DNA of 64,000 nt from Seminavis robusta (taxonomy: Eukaryota; Bacillariophyta; Bacillariophyceae; Naviculales; Naviculaceae): the NCBI GenBank assembly GCA_903772945.1, contig CAICTM010000158.1, positions 1-64,000 of the forward strand, written 5' to 3'. A program made the translations under genes and the position numbers. Every line of letters starts with the position of its first letter. Positions within the stretch are counted from its first letter, which is position 1. Of this stretch, positions 32,694 to 44,902 are shown one piece after another. The notes under the pieces are model-generated. The model had not been told where the DNA came from. It saw nothing but the letters and a program-made list of their open reading frames with translations, and searched no databases.

Positions 32694-35421
32694 TCATATT
32701 ATTCCAGGGAGCACATAGTGCTGAGGTCCATTCAAGCCTGGATTCAACACGTTTCGTCCAGCTCGGGGGATCAAGGTCTGAAGGTTCCTCTCATATATCT
32801 CTGCATAACTGCCTACTGCAAGAATGGCATCGCGGAAGATTCGCTTCATTGAGGGTCCATAGAGGAGGACCTCTGGCATTTGGATTGATGTTGTACTGTT
32901 AATGCCTTCTTCTTCTGCAAATGTGATCGCCTCCACAATCCAGTAAACAAAGGAGGACCAATCATGGTCATCGCTAGCGGTAGCAAGGCAGCAGTTTTCT
33001 TCTTCCCCATCACCACCTGACCCATAAAAGTATGGTTTGGAAAAGGAGTACACAACTCCTGTCTTAGGGTCCCGAAAGTTTTCCAGTTTCCATGTGGCAC
33101 CAGCAACAACATCCACCTCACCACTGGCAAGCTTGGCAAAGGCATCAGTGGAATTAGTCAACTCAACAAGTACAACGCGATTTGGACCACTGAACAAGCC
33201 AGCTGCAATGGCACGGCAATAGTCCACATCCACCCCCAGTGGTGCATTCTTCTCCTTCGTCGTTGTTGCAAATCCTGGACGAGAATACCTCACTCCACAG
33301 TGCACCACGCCCCTGTCAAGGATAGCAGCCATTGTGGTTCCAAAATCACTTTCATCCCTTTGATAGTCTATGATGCCAAAGGGATGTGAATAGAGCAAGC
33401 CAGACGCACCATTGTTGATGGAATTCAGACTGCCCCGGGGAAGGGTCGAAGCAAAGTGTGGTTCGTGGATCTCACCAAAGGCACCATTGTTGATGGAACT
33501 CAGACTGCCACGGGGAGGGGTCGAAACAAAGTGTCGTTCATAGATCTCACCAAAGTTGCCCGAAGCCCGAATAGCGCGACGAAACATTTCCTCATACTCC
33601 TCCCCAAACACACTAGTCTGAGGCATCATGTCAGATTCTGCTTGTGTGATGTTGTGCTGTTCAGCTGCAAATAATGCTTGTAGGACACTGTTGACAAAAG
33701 CAGTGAATTCTTGATCACTTTGTCCCATCACCGCGCCAAGGGGCTCCTTTGAAAAGCATTGAGTGCCAATCTCATAGTCACCTACATATCCAGCATCACG
33801 GGCATACTTCTCAAGAATGGAAATGCCTTCAAATGCAGCAATATTGCAGCCACCGTCAGCTAGGCCAGCGCGAATAGCTTTCATGCCTTCCTTTGGAACA
33901 ATGAACTTGTTAGGAATATTTTTTTCCAGAAATCTTGAATGTGATGTGTCTCTCCAGACACAGATCCTGATATCACTACAGTTTCTAAGATGCTGAAACC
34001 CATCTTCTGCGCACTTGAGATAGAAAGGATCCCCTGCTAACCTCATACAATCATAGAAATAAGGCCGTGAAAATGAAAGCCCGATTCCGCCTGTTGGCTA
34101 CATTGTAAAAAAGGTGAGTTGCAGTAGCATCACTGAACCAATGCAAATAAACATCCAGAACAAGCAACCTACCCCCGCCACTTGTCGTTGCATATTGTGT
34201 GTAATGCCTCTGACCATCATGTCAAATGTTCCATTGCTGACTTGTAGAAACACTGTGTCGTTAGAAGCAGCGCCCTCATGCTTCACCTGGGCTGAATCAC
34301 CTAGAATGGCTCCGGCAATTGCCTTGCACTGCAAGAAAGCAAGAATGAGAAGCAGATTTGAACTACTCGTAACGAGCTGACGGCGGGGCGAATCCAACTG
34401 TGGTCCCCACTCATGCATGCATGCATTCATCCACCTCCTTACGTACCACATCCATATCAAAGCCCTTCAAAGAGTCATGGAAATATCGAATGGCACATTT
34501 TAGATAGCCACGTTCTTTCACTCTTTGGAGAACCGATTGCTCCAGTTTGTCCGAGGAGGGTGCCATCTCCACCGGGATCTCCTGTTTGGAATCAAATGTA
34601 CCTGCCAAACCCAAAGCCAAAACCACAATGACAACCACCATACTCAAGCTACACGCGGCCATGATGGCTTTTTTCCAGCCAAATGGTTGGGTTGGTTCTA
34701 CTATGCCTTCAATCAAAGGGGGTTGGAAACGGGGTGCTTGCTGTGCTTCCCCAGGTCTGGCGTCAACCTGCCGACCCTCCTCTAATGCAGCTACATCACG
34801 CTCGTTGTGACCAGATCTTGCCGGCGCGACCACAAATCCTTGCAAAGGAGGTTGACCAACGACCATGTCGCCAGAAGGATTAATCCCTGTTGGACCTTCC
34901 ATGCCGGTTCCTTGAGATAGAGGTGGCGCAAGCGACGTATCCTCGGCCCATGACCGCTCGTTTTGTTCATGATTGTCGCGGTGTGGGGTTTCTACATGTA
35001 TGTCGTGGTAGACTGGGTATGCTCCGGGCTGGTCTTGTGTGTCCACAGCCATGGCTGGTTCTCCCCTCCGAAGAATTGTCTCAGGAGGGCCCTGTCTCTG
35101 AGAGGTCTGGTGCCCTGTTGCTTCAGGAATGGGAGCTTGCGTTCCATCAGGATCTTGTAGCTGTCCTTTGCCAATTTCCATTGCCTCCTCCTCAACGCTG
35201 ACACCGATGGATGCGAGGTTGTTCCCGACATTCTGATCGTCACTCACAAGCTGTTTGGCGATCTTCAAGAGAAAATCCTCATCTAACTCGATTTCTTCGT
35301 TGGTGTTCTCGGCCGTTGTCTCTTCCCCTGCAGCTCCGAGCAAGAAATTGGCGCAGTTTTCATCACTCTCGAGCGCCTGCTTACCACTGGACTCCTTATT
35401 TGGATCTGCTTCTTCCGACAT
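32694..35421 (-). CDS. Membrane protein with tandem AapJ/BztA-type amino-acid-binding domains (copy A)
   Basis: There are three exons on the minus strand: 35421-34447, 34328-34173 and 34097-32694, all in phase 0, with introns of 118 and 75 bp (donors GTACGT and GTAGGT, acceptors TTGCAG and ATGTAG). The product is about 844 residues. Residues 1-250 are acidic and disordered. Residues about 252-272 form one membrane helix, followed by two solute-binding (SBP family 3) domains. The first starts at VLQRVKERGYLKCAI; its GFDMDV/CKAIAGAILGD strand is completed across the first splice. The second starts near residue 636 (ILDRGVVHCGVRYSRPGF) with GVDVDYCRAIAAGLFSG and SGEVDVVAGATWKLE. The cysteine, DVDYCRAIA and GPQHY features are those of bacterial AapJ/BztA general L-amino-acid-binding proteins. 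It has a 25-residue in-frame tandem duplication (GEIYERHF / GEIHEPHF) that B and C lack. The likely role is surface sensing or capture of amino acids. Confidence 0.85.
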
Positions 35422-38206
35422 GTTTCTCTCCTTGGCTTCCGTAGATAATCCACCCACTCAAAGCCCCCGTGATTCTCTCCTTAGCTTGGTTTTGTGCCAC
35501 AGATTTCCGGTTGTCGAAGTAGACTAATGGACCCGAAACAGCTTGTTGCCAGTTCACAACATAGGTTCGCGTAGAGAAGCTTCGCGCGAAAAACGGCGCA
35601 GGCACTTTTGTTTTCTTCTTGTTTCTTGAAGAGAGAAGGGGGGGGGTTAGAGTAGTCTAGCTGTACTAGCTAGCTAGTAGTAGCTAGTACTAGGTACTGT
35701 AGCTTATCTACGGAAGCCAGCCATGAATGATTCGATTCATGAATCAATCTCAATGGTCTCAATGGCAACATGGCAACAGGCTAGCTAGATAGCAGGGTTG
35801 ACCAAAGAAGTTGGGATGACTGTGGTGCCCTTGATCTCTTCGGCTAGTCTTGCTCCTTTGCTCCTCCCTGCCCTCCTGCCTTCACCCCTTTCCTTGGTTT
35901 CCATGTTGCCCTGCTTGCGCACTTGATTGCTTGCCTTGTGTTCATGCATCGTGCCCTCCCCTCGAGCTCTGTCCCCATCCTCATCTTAGCTCTCTCTAAT
36001 CCATAGTAACTCCCCATTCATATTAAGAAGTTCCACTTCGCTCAGGCTACGTAGCCAGGCTCCGCATCTGATGGAACCGCATCTGATGGAACTCCGTCAG
36101 CTAGCTAGGACAAGCTCTGACTCTGACGAAGGAAAATTCACAGGAGTACCAAACTAGATGGATCACCCTCATTTGTTTCAAGCTCGGGCTCAGGTTCTGA
36201 TGAAGTCAAGAATTTTCTGTTGTGGCAGAATTATCCTCGGTTGTGACAGGCTCCAACTCAGATGGAGCACCTTCAGATGTGAGCACTCACAGACTCTGAA
36301 GTGCCCTCAGTGGCGGCAGGCTCAGATTCTGGAGTGCCTTCAGTGGTCGTAGAAGCACCTTCCGGTTGTTCCGGGCTCAGACTCAGATGGAGCATCCTCA
36401 AACACGCCAGGTGCAGAATCACTTTGCCCCAATGCTGTTGTATTCGAGTTTGATCGGTGGAGATTCTGTGGCGATTCTGGAAATCCACTCATTCCCCTAA
36501 AATTGCTTGCTGGAGAGTCAACAACGTCCATCTCATTTCCAACAGTGATTTCTGGTGGAGGCAAGGACGGAGCAGCGACACCAGCACCTTCAACATCAGC
36601 GCTTTCAACACCGGCACCTTCCTTTTATTGGGCTAGCTGCACTCATTGCAGACAAAGCTGAATCCATCAATGTGGCTAATACCCTTACGCTGACCAACAT
36701 CAAGGACATCCTCATTGTTTCCGGATACTTTTCTGTCCGCAAAGTACGTTTCGAGAATTTTCAATCGACGAATGTCCAACCAGACCTGGACAAGTTTGCC
36801 AAAACGATTCAAGGCGCCAACTCGCAAATACGTGTGGAGATTTCTTGTTACTAACAAAACGAAGGCCCGATGCGACCGGGCAAGACCGCACACCCAGGGT
36901 TAACCCGGCAAACGTGATGTTACAGACCGAAAACAGGCTACCGATATCACACACATTGCCTTTGTCTGCTTGCCGGGTTGCGCTACTAGCGTCCAAGACT
37001 AGGGCAGCACGCAGACCTATGTTTGATGAAGCCACAGGATGTATTATGCTCTTGGAGAGGCTTCCCGGATCCAACCGGGGCACGTCGAATCAAATTGACT
37101 TATCTTGGAACCAACGCTAGCTTCAAGCGCTGAAACAAGAAACCACTTACTCTAAACCCCCTGAGTAAACAAGAAACCACTAGCTATAGAGGGGTCGCCT
37201 GGGGTCTGGTGAGATCGTCTGTTTCAAGTCGTCTCCTGCTCATTGTAGAGTGCGTTATTGGTATTCCAACGGCAAGTCCTCCTGTGAAATAGCACCATGC
37301 ACGAACGATGGATTGGCTTCGATGAATCAACCATTCTAAGCCGGGAATCAAGGAGTAAACGAATGTTCAGTGGAGGCACACGGCTACTGGCGCCTGGTGG
37401 ACGCACGATAAAAACCGGGCGTCATTGCAGAGCCTGTGTGATCAGCCCCCCCCTCAGCCACTCGCCCAGGCCTTGGGTTGTTCAATCAGTCTCGACACAC
37501 TGAAACTAGCTGTGGAGTACGTTCACTTGTCCTGGACGAAGGAGCTGAGCCGGCATCGCGCTTTCGAAGAAAGATTGTGATGCCTCTCGCGACACTCATC
37601 TGCTATCAATACGTTCTGAATGGCACACGACCACGGAAACATGAAGAGGATTGCTCACTGCCGACACGAACAGAAGAGCTTAGAGGACCGGAAAAACGAT
37701 GACATTCAAAGAGGACAAGGGGCAGGGATCTGAGAAAGATCGACTCTTCCGCATCGGATCCCCGACGATTGTTACGTTCAGCTTGGATGAGACGAGCAAG
37801 ACGTATTCCTGAAGCAGAGAGACAGCTACGTTTCGATGCACCACTAGCACAACAAAGTGGGGATTCGTCAGGTCGATACTAGAACGTTGTTCACTCCAGA
37901 GAATGTGAGAACATCAAGATGACAAGCACAGGCGAATCGAGGCAAGAGATTCAATATCTGTGGTTGAAGAGAGGAATCTCCGACAAGGCACCACTTCTGA
38001 GCAGAGTACCAACACTAGGAAGAATGGCACGTATTGCGGACGTCCCGACCACCTCTTGGGTGTCTAGCTGTCATCTTCAAAGGGAGCCTCAAACTCAAAA
38101 GAACACTTCACTATAATTCCAACTGGAGCAGGCTAAAACGTTTTCTCCGCGATACTGAGCAAATTGCAGCTTGTGCTCCTGTTAGGCCACTACCACTTCG
38201 GCTATC
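35422..38206. other. Spacer between gene copies A and B
   Basis: The promoter of copy A and about 2.5 kb without a credible gene lie here. CTAG simple sequence occurs near 35660-35700. At about 36200-36410 the minus strand reads as degenerate Ser/Glu/Pro/Thr-rich repeats (EGTPESEP, EGAPS types) in shifting frames, which looks like a decayed low-complexity coding segment. From 36600 to 38150 short open frames lie on both strands without recognisable motifs; the dense but broken reading could be a decayed mobile element or gene, but I cannot name it. The homology of copy B begins abruptly at about 38208. Confidence 0.4.
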
Positions 38207-40824
38207 TCAGATGATTCCAGGGAGCACATAGTGCTGAGGTCCATTCAAGCCTGGATTCAACATGTTTCGTCCATCTCGGGGGATCAAGGTCTGAAGGTTT
38301 CTCTCATATATCTCTGCATAACTGCCAACTGCAAGAATGGCATCGCGGAACATTCGCTTCATGGAGGGTCCATAGAGGAGGACCTCTGGCATTCGGACTG
38401 ATGTTGTACTGTTTATGCCTTCCTCTTCTGCAAATGTGATTGCCTCCACAATCCAGTAAACAAATGCGGACCAATCATGGTCATCACCAACTGTAGCAAG
38501 GCAGTAGTTTTCTTCTTGCACATCACCACCTGACCCATAAAAGTATGGTTTGGAAAAGGAGTACACAACTCCAGTCTTAGGGTCCCGAACGTTTTCCAGT
38601 TTCCATGTAGCACCAGCGACAACATCCACCTCACCACTGGCAAGTTTGGCAAAGGCATCAGTGGAATTAGTCAACTCAACAAGTACAACGCGATTTGGAC
38701 CACTGAACAAGCCAGCTGCAATGGCACGGCAATAGTCCACATCCACCCCCAGTGGTGCATTCTTCTCCTTCGTCGTTGTTGCAAATCCTGGACGAGAATA
38801 CCTCACTCCACAGTGCACCACTCCTCTGTCAAGGATAGCAGCCATTGTGGTTCCAAAAGTGCTTTGATCCCTCTGGTAGTCTATGATGCCAAAGGGATGT
38901 GAATAGAGCAAGCCAGACGCACCATTGTTGATGGAATTCAGACTGCCACGGGGAAGGGTCAAAGCAAAGTGTCGTTCATAGATCTCACCAAAGTTGCCTG
39001 CAGCTCGAATAGCCCAACGAAACATGTCCTCATACTGTTCCCCGAACACACTTGTCTGAGGCATCAGGTCAGCTTCTGCTTGTGTGATGTTGTGCTGTTC
39101 AGCTGCAAATAATGCTTGTAGGACACTGTTGGCAAAAGCAGTGAATTCGGGATCACTTTGCCCCATCACCAGGGCAAGGGGCTCCTTTGAAAAGCATTGA
39201 GTGCCAATCTCATAGTCACCTACATATCCAGCTTCACGGGCATACTCCTCAAGAACGAAAATGCCTTCAAATGCAGCAACATTGCAGCTACCATCCGCTA
39301 GGCCACCGTGAATAGCTGCCATGGCTCTCTTTGGAACAATGAACTTGTTAGGAATATTTTTTCCCAGAACTCTTGAATGTGATGTGTCACCCCAGACGCA
39401 GATCCTGATATCACTACAGTTTCCAAGATGCTGAAACCCATCTTCTGCGCACTTGAGATAGAAAGGATCCCCTACTAACCTCATACAATCATAGAGATAG
39501 GGTGTTGAAAATGACAGTCCGATTCCACCTGTTGGCTGCATTGTTAAAGGAATGACAATCTTGAGTCGCAGTAGCACACCTGAAACAACGCAAATAAACA
39601 TCCAGAACAAGTAACCTACCCCCGCCACTTGTCGTTGCATCTTGTGTGTAATGCCTCTGACTATAATGTCAAATATTCCGTCGCTGACTTGTAGAAACAC
39701 TGTGTCATTGGATGCGGCGCCCTCATGATTCACTTGGGCTGAATCACCTAGAATGGCTTCGGCAACTGCCTTGCACTGCAAGAAGAAAAGAATGAGAAGC
39801 AGATTCACACTTCTCGTAACGAGCTGACGGCGAGGCGAATCCTAGTGTGGGTCCCCACTCATGCATGCATGCATTCATCCACCTCCGTACTTACCAAATC
39901 CATGTTGAAGCCATTCAAAGCGTCATGGAAGTATACAATGGCACATTTTAGATAGCCACGCTCTTTCACTCTTTGGAGAACCGATTGCTTAGGTTTGTCC
40001 GATGAGGGTGCCATCTCCATCGGGATCTCCTGTTTGGAATCAAATGTACCTGCCAAACCCAAAGCCAAAACCACAATAATACCCACCATACACAAGCTTC
40101 CTGCAGCCATAAGGGCTTTTTTCCAGCTGAACGTTTGGGATGGCTCTACTACTCCTTCAATCAAAGGGGGTTGGAAACGGGATGCTTGCTGTGCTTCCCC
40201 AGGTCTGGCTTCAACCTGCTGTCCCTCCTCTAATGCAGCTACATCACGCTCGTTGTGACCAGATCTTGCCGGCGCGACCACAAATCCTTGCAAAGGAGTT
40301 CGACTAATTGTCATGTCACTAGTACCTTGAGATTGAGGTGGTGCAAGTGACGTATCCTCGGCCCACGACCGCTCATTTTGTTCATGATTGTCATTGTGTG
40401 GGGTGTCTAGATGTAGGCTGCTGTACACTGGGTATGCTCCGGGCAGGGCTTGTGTTTCCACAGCTCCCCTCTGAAGAACTGTTCGAGGAGTGCACTGTCT
40501 CTGCGAGGTCTGGTGCTCTTCTGCTTCAGGAATGGGAGCTTGTGCTACATCGGGATCTTGTATCTGTCCTTTGCCAATTTCCATTGCCTCCTCCTCGACG
40601 CTGACACCGATGGATGCGAGGTTGTCCCTGTCATTCGGGGCGTCACTCACAAGCTGCTTGGCGATCTTCGAGACAAAATCGTCGTCTAACTCGCTTTCTT
40701 GGTTGGCGTCCTCGGCCGCCATCTCTTCCCCTGCAGCTCCGAGCAAGGAATCGGAACAGTTCTCATCACTCTCAAGTGCCTGCATACCACTGGACTCTAT
40801 TTTTGGATCTGCTTCTTCCGACAT
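38207..40824 (-). CDS. Membrane protein with tandem AapJ/BztA-type amino-acid-binding domains (copy B)
   Basis: Three exons: 40824-39895, 39775-39620 and 39535-38207, phase 0 throughout, with introns of 119 and 84 bp (donors GTAAGT and GTAGGT). The product is about 804 residues. The order is as in copy A: an acidic N-terminal region, one membrane helix (near KALMAAGSLCMVGIIVVLAL), then two SBP-family-3 domains of AapJ/BztA type with GVDVDYCRAIAAGLFSG in the second. The second intron is a multiple of three and holds no stop, so an unspliced transcript would still encode a protein with an extra hydrophobic stretch (GYLFWMFICVVSGVLL). It is 2.8 kb from copy A in the same direction, so the two arose by tandem duplication. 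Its 3' flank differs from that of A and C immediately after the stop, marking a duplication or rearrangement breakpoint. Confidence 0.85.
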
Positions 40825-41896
40825 GTTTTACTCTGCTCCTCCTTGGTTTGTGAAACGAATTACTGGTCCGTATGAAGCTTCACCTCTGGCGCAGCCAGCC
40901 CTCAACTTTTGTGTAGAGGTTCACGTGGTGAGGTTTGACGAGGAAAGGGCGTGTGCACCTGTGCGTTGCTGCCGCTGTCACGCTGTCGCCCTCTCACTTG
41001 TGTTTGCTTCTGGCTTCTTCCTTGGATGGACACCGGGTTGGATTGGGATATCTGGGGCGGTTGCGAATTTTGTTTTGTCACTTTACTCCCGCCGTTTTGA
41101 CAAACGCAAGCCTATAAAATCTCGACAGTAAAACGCCGACATGACCCTCACAAAAGCGATGTCCCAAATGTGACATGCAACTCACAAGAGTTTTGTATAA
41201 TCTTCGGCAAGTTGAACCTTATCACAAGATTTATTACACTTATGGTGTTCCGTTGGCACTTTTGCCTCTAATGATGGTATTATTGGAAAGCGCAAAGGAA
41301 TTGCTTTCTAAATCTGTATTGAAAAATGCGTTAATGAAAAGTGCAAGTCAATTAACTGACGTATGCATCATGATTCGGATGGAGTATTACGTGTTACTCA
41401 GTACCGGTACAGCTCGTACAGTACGCTGAGTGGTCTTGTTATTAATTAATAATTGAAGTTTGAAGAGAACCCCTTTCAGTGAGAAAATCTCTGATGTTCA
41501 ACGCGGCTTGCCACGCCATTATTCACTGTCGCACCCCCGTATTACTAGTAGTACCCTCTCGTCGAGCTCGTAGTGTACAAACTATCAGTGTACAAACTAT
41601 CAGTGTACTTTAACTTCTATAGTAAAGCTCATGGGGTAAACTTTGCGATTTTGGGGGAACCCCTCTTCATTCCTCACCCCACAACTCAAACAAAGGAAAT
41701 ACCTTCACAACACCAGTCGTCCACCCAAAATGCATTTCGCGCCATTTTCCAAATCTGAGTCAACAGTTTGGGTTGTTAGCGCTGCACGCGAAAAACATCT
41801 AAGTAATCTACTTCCAGACGTCTGATTCCACTCCCTAGCAATGGTATACGTCAAACTATAGACCCAAGCTCGTCACCGCGGATTGACAACCCCAAT
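40825..41896. other. Spacer between copy B and the Rep/recombinase element
   Basis: The promoter of copy B lies here. No gene is supported. A 15-16 bp unit (GTGTACAAACTATCA) is repeated in tandem at about 41571-41605. The exact left limit of the neighbouring element may lie somewhere in the last few hundred bases. Confidence 0.4.
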
Positions 41897-41917
41897 CCAC
41901 CTCGGTCCTCGGTCCAC
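41897..41917 (+). repeat. Left-end copy of the origin arm
   Basis: This 21-mer (CCACCTCGGTCCTCGGTCCA + C) differs at one base from 49323-49343, the right arm of the origin hairpin plus its extension. The left arm of the hairpin is absent here, so this is a half site, as left by linearisation at a nick in the loop. Confidence 0.65.
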
Positions 41918-42022
41918 TTCCTGGGACCCTTCCAAAGAGTGTTCTCAGCCCAAACTTCCTCACAATTCCCATCAAAGCACCATCCAAGCACCCTGACAGA
42001 TTCGATTCTAAGTTCGCCAGCA

Positions 42023-43973
42023 ATGGTATCCTCTCAAGGATCGTCGTCCCTTGAAGAAGTCCATGTAAACTTCTACGCTTCATCCTCTAAGTCATGCCAG
42101 TCCAAGCATAACAGCACCGCCTCCAAGATTCAGCCCTATTTGAACCAACTCCAGATCCGACTCGGTTTACCAAGTGTTAGCTACGAAGACATCACTGAGA
42201 CAGGAGGCGCTTTCTCAACTAACGATGACGATGTAACAAAGTGGTGGTTTTTATTTTTCGACGGCCAACCAGCCTTTTGGTTCAGCCTCAAAAAGGCCGA
42301 CGGAACCGCCTATGCAGTAGGCACCCTGGAACGGTACATGCCGTCTATCAAGAATCAATTGACAAAGAAGTTCATGCTCTCCCGCTACCTGAAAGTCATC
42401 GAAGAAACCTACGCTTCAACCTTCAGTTCCTTGAAAGCGAAAGTCAAGGACCGGAAGAAAGCAACCCCCCTAGCAACCCAAAACAAAGTCTACTCCAGTA
42501 CAGACATTGCATTCATCCTCCAACGCTGCCTCTGGTTCAATCTAGAAAATTACATCGACTTCTACGTTTTCCAGACAGCCACTCTCCGACTTTGCAGCAG
42601 GCAGGGCAACTGAAGCCTCCCGCCTCTCCGTGGAGAACCTCTCAGTTAGAGAGGTTTATGAAGGACCCCTCAACCATATCCTTCAATGCTATCTTGTGCG
42701 CGACAAGATGGGAGTTGACAACAACCACCCTTTGATTCCCAACAAGCACGATGTTTTTGGTGACCTTCCTGTTGCGATCGGTTTGTCCTTGTTCATCCAC
42801 AACAACAAAACCCTCATGCCATCTATTGCAGCTTTGACCGGAGACGTAAGTGCCCACTACACAAGCACCCTCAACTCCATCTGGAAGAGGTATCCCCCGA
42901 CTGAGAACATCGCTGTACGAAAAGGCACATCACACTTTGGCAAACACACGGCGCAATACCTCCTTGACGGAGCCAAGGAGCATATAGCCGCGCAGTTGTA
43001 TGGTGGATGGAATATCGGGGAAGGAGCTCGCACCGAGTACTTCTCAAATCCCTGGCCGTACCTCCTCAATGGAGCCAAAGCTCTTGCAGGCTATTCCAAA
43101 GTCAGCGGTGAATACCAACGTGTCACCACCCCATCGTATGAACCCATCTCGAAAGACATGGGCGATAAGATGTGTACGGTGTTCTTCGGTCACATCCCTG
43201 ATGACGTGCTCAGCATCCAAGCCATGCAAATGATTCTAATGTGTGTCCTTGCCAAATGGGATCAGCTTCTACATCACATCGAGGCAGAACCCAATGGTTT
43301 ATTCAAAGACCCAAGCAACCACATCCTTGTTGCAACCCTTATGAAACGACTCGCGCAGGAAGACATCAGTCTAGCTGAATTCAACAAGTTCAAGTCATCG
43401 TGTCTAGATCTCTTCGACAAGGCAAACCTCGTTGAACACACTACAGTCTCCCCCGTCCCCTCTCCACCGGCCTCAACAGATTCGAATGCAGACTTGACCA
43501 TCTCTCCGTTCCAGCGTGAATTGAACATCAAACCCCTGAAAGCGCTTCTGGATCTCGTCAGCAGGAACCCAGATCCCAAAGTTGTCTTCGTCAATTACTT
43601 CGCTTACAACTTCATGAAATCCTACAAGTCTGCAAAGGTTGACAACCGCATGAGATGTAAGTACCGAGTCATTAAAGCAGCTGTCAGAGTCATGGTCCAC
43701 TTCCTCGACTCCTATCCAACCACCAAGCCATCAATGGAAGAAGCAGGTCTTGTGACGGAGCGCATCAAGAAAGCATTGTTGAGCAACGCTTCAAACGTTA
43801 AGACTCAAGGCAAACATCCATTCAGTGCAGCGACAGCAGTCCACCTCTCTATCATCGGCCGCAATGAAGCACTCCTCACTGACAAGACGAAGCCCTGGTA
43901 CCACCCTCTCCCACCTAACACCCCCTACTCCTTCATCGAACACATGTTCTCACGAAAGATCTACCAGGTCTAA
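42023..43973 (+). pseudogene. Tyrosine-recombinase-like gene (Crypton-like), broken about once
   Basis: The gene begins at the ATG at 42023 and ends with the stop at 43971-43973; it is now in two pieces, broken about once. The first part reads like a helical core-binding domain. The second part carries the catalytic-domain layout of tyrosine recombinases: an Arg box (GRATEAS) near its beginning, and later SHFGKHTAQYLL, which corresponds to the H-x-x-R box with Lys in place of Arg, followed at the usual distance by GGW and then TEYF, where the nucleophilic Tyr could lie. Eukaryotic relatives with this look are Crypton recombinases. Its likely role is integration or excision of the element. The family call rests on motif spacing, not on a search, and the non-canonical box II leaves some doubt. 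Confidence 0.55.
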
Positions 43974-44090
43974 GCAACCAAGCAAATATAATTTATTTTT
44001 ATTTTTTATTTTTTAGTGTTTATCTGCACTCCTCCTTGTCCTTATCCAATAGACAACATGGCAGCCACAACACTCTCTCTTCATGGGACT

Positions 44091-44498
44091 CTAGACCCAA
44101 ACAGTCAACGCGACGTTGAGGTACCCCTCAATTTCGTTCATGGCCCTCTTGAGTTCATGCGGGAGATAACCCTGCCCGTAGGTTCCAATCTGCTGATTCA
44201 TCAAATCCAAGACCTGTCGGTAACAAACCCTCTTAACAACCTCGTTGCATCTGTTTGCTGCATCAACAGCCTCCCAAAAGGTTCCAATCTGCTGAGAGTA
44301 CATATAGGCATCCCGGAGGGACCCAAATCCCTGGACAGTCCTGTTGCCATCCCTTTCAGTGTAAGTCACGCGAACAAACACCACAGCTGCCTGAGCTGTG
44401 ATTGGTCCTCCACTGTTAGGATCAGGGAACATGAACTCCCAGGCCCAATTCGACTTGGCATGAACAAGATAAGCGGCAGCTTGGAAAAGGACCGGCAT
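44091..44498 (-). CDS. Small protein of the element, paralogous to the 44903-45307 product
   Basis: A 135-residue frame from the ATG at 44498 to a TAG at 44091. It has no signal peptide or membrane segment. The C-terminal half (from KRVCYRQVL) aligns with the C-terminal half of the protein encoded at 44903-45307: GYLPHELKRAMNEIEGYLNV here against GLIPGDIKAAVNDIETNIGV there, with both ending in a Trp a few residues later. This makes it a real gene in my view, since two independent frames in opposite directions share the motif. The function is unknown. It is divergent from that gene, with a 42-bp hairpin repeat (44561-44602) between the two starts. Confidence 0.6.
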   Translation of the reverse strand: MPVLFQAAAYLVHAKSNWAWEFMFPDPNSGGPITAQAAVVFVRVTYTERDGNRTVQGFGSLRDAYMYSQQIGTFWEAVDAANRCNEVVKRVCYRQVLDLMNQQIGTYGQGYLPHELKRAMNEIEGYLNVALTVWV

Positions 44499-44560
44499 TG
44501 TTGTTGTCGACTTTGCTTTGTCCCTTGTGAGTGATTGTTGTGAGGCGATACTCAGTTCCT

Positions 44561-44602
44561 ACGACCATTCCACGTTAACACGCTCCGTTGAAAGCGTGTC
44601 AC
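44561..44602. repeat. 42-bp hairpin repeat, copy 1
   Basis: This repeat is identical at 41 of 42 positions to 45375-45416. It contains ACACGCT...AGCGTGT, a 7-bp inverted repeat around an 8-base loop. The two copies lie on either side of the 44903-45307 gene. It may be a promoter or protein-binding element, or a recombination site. Confidence 0.75.
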
Positions 44603-44902
44603 CACTCTTTACATCACCACGCTTTACACTACGTTTCGTTCGGTTCACGCTTGATACGTCGTTATTTAAAAATTTAAATTTAAAGTCAATCATGCATTTC
44701 GGCGATGATTTGGCTGTGAGTAACCCCGATTGATTGATTCCCATCGTGGATTTTCCCATCGTGGCGTTTTCACGGTGACTCCCATAAGTGCACGAAAAAA
44801 TCGTCGACAACGAACTTGGAGACCACCACAATTCGACAACAAAGCCAACAAACAACCTTCGACAACAAAGCCAACAAACAACCTTCGTCAGTTTCCTTTG
44901 CA

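Noticed and set aside
32694-34097. Ionotropic glutamate receptor
   Set aside because: There is no pore segment between the lobes of either binding domain, and the signatures are those of AapJ/BztA binding proteins.
36555-38116. Several short plus- and minus-strand frames (60-123 codons)
   Set aside because: None shows a domain and none is clearly favoured on one strand; kept only as an unexplained interval.
42023-43973. Capsid gene of a bacilladnavirus-like virus
   Set aside because: The size and position would suit a capsid, but the GRATEAS, H-x-x-K, GGW and TEYF series fits a tyrosine recombinase better; a structure prediction could still overturn this.
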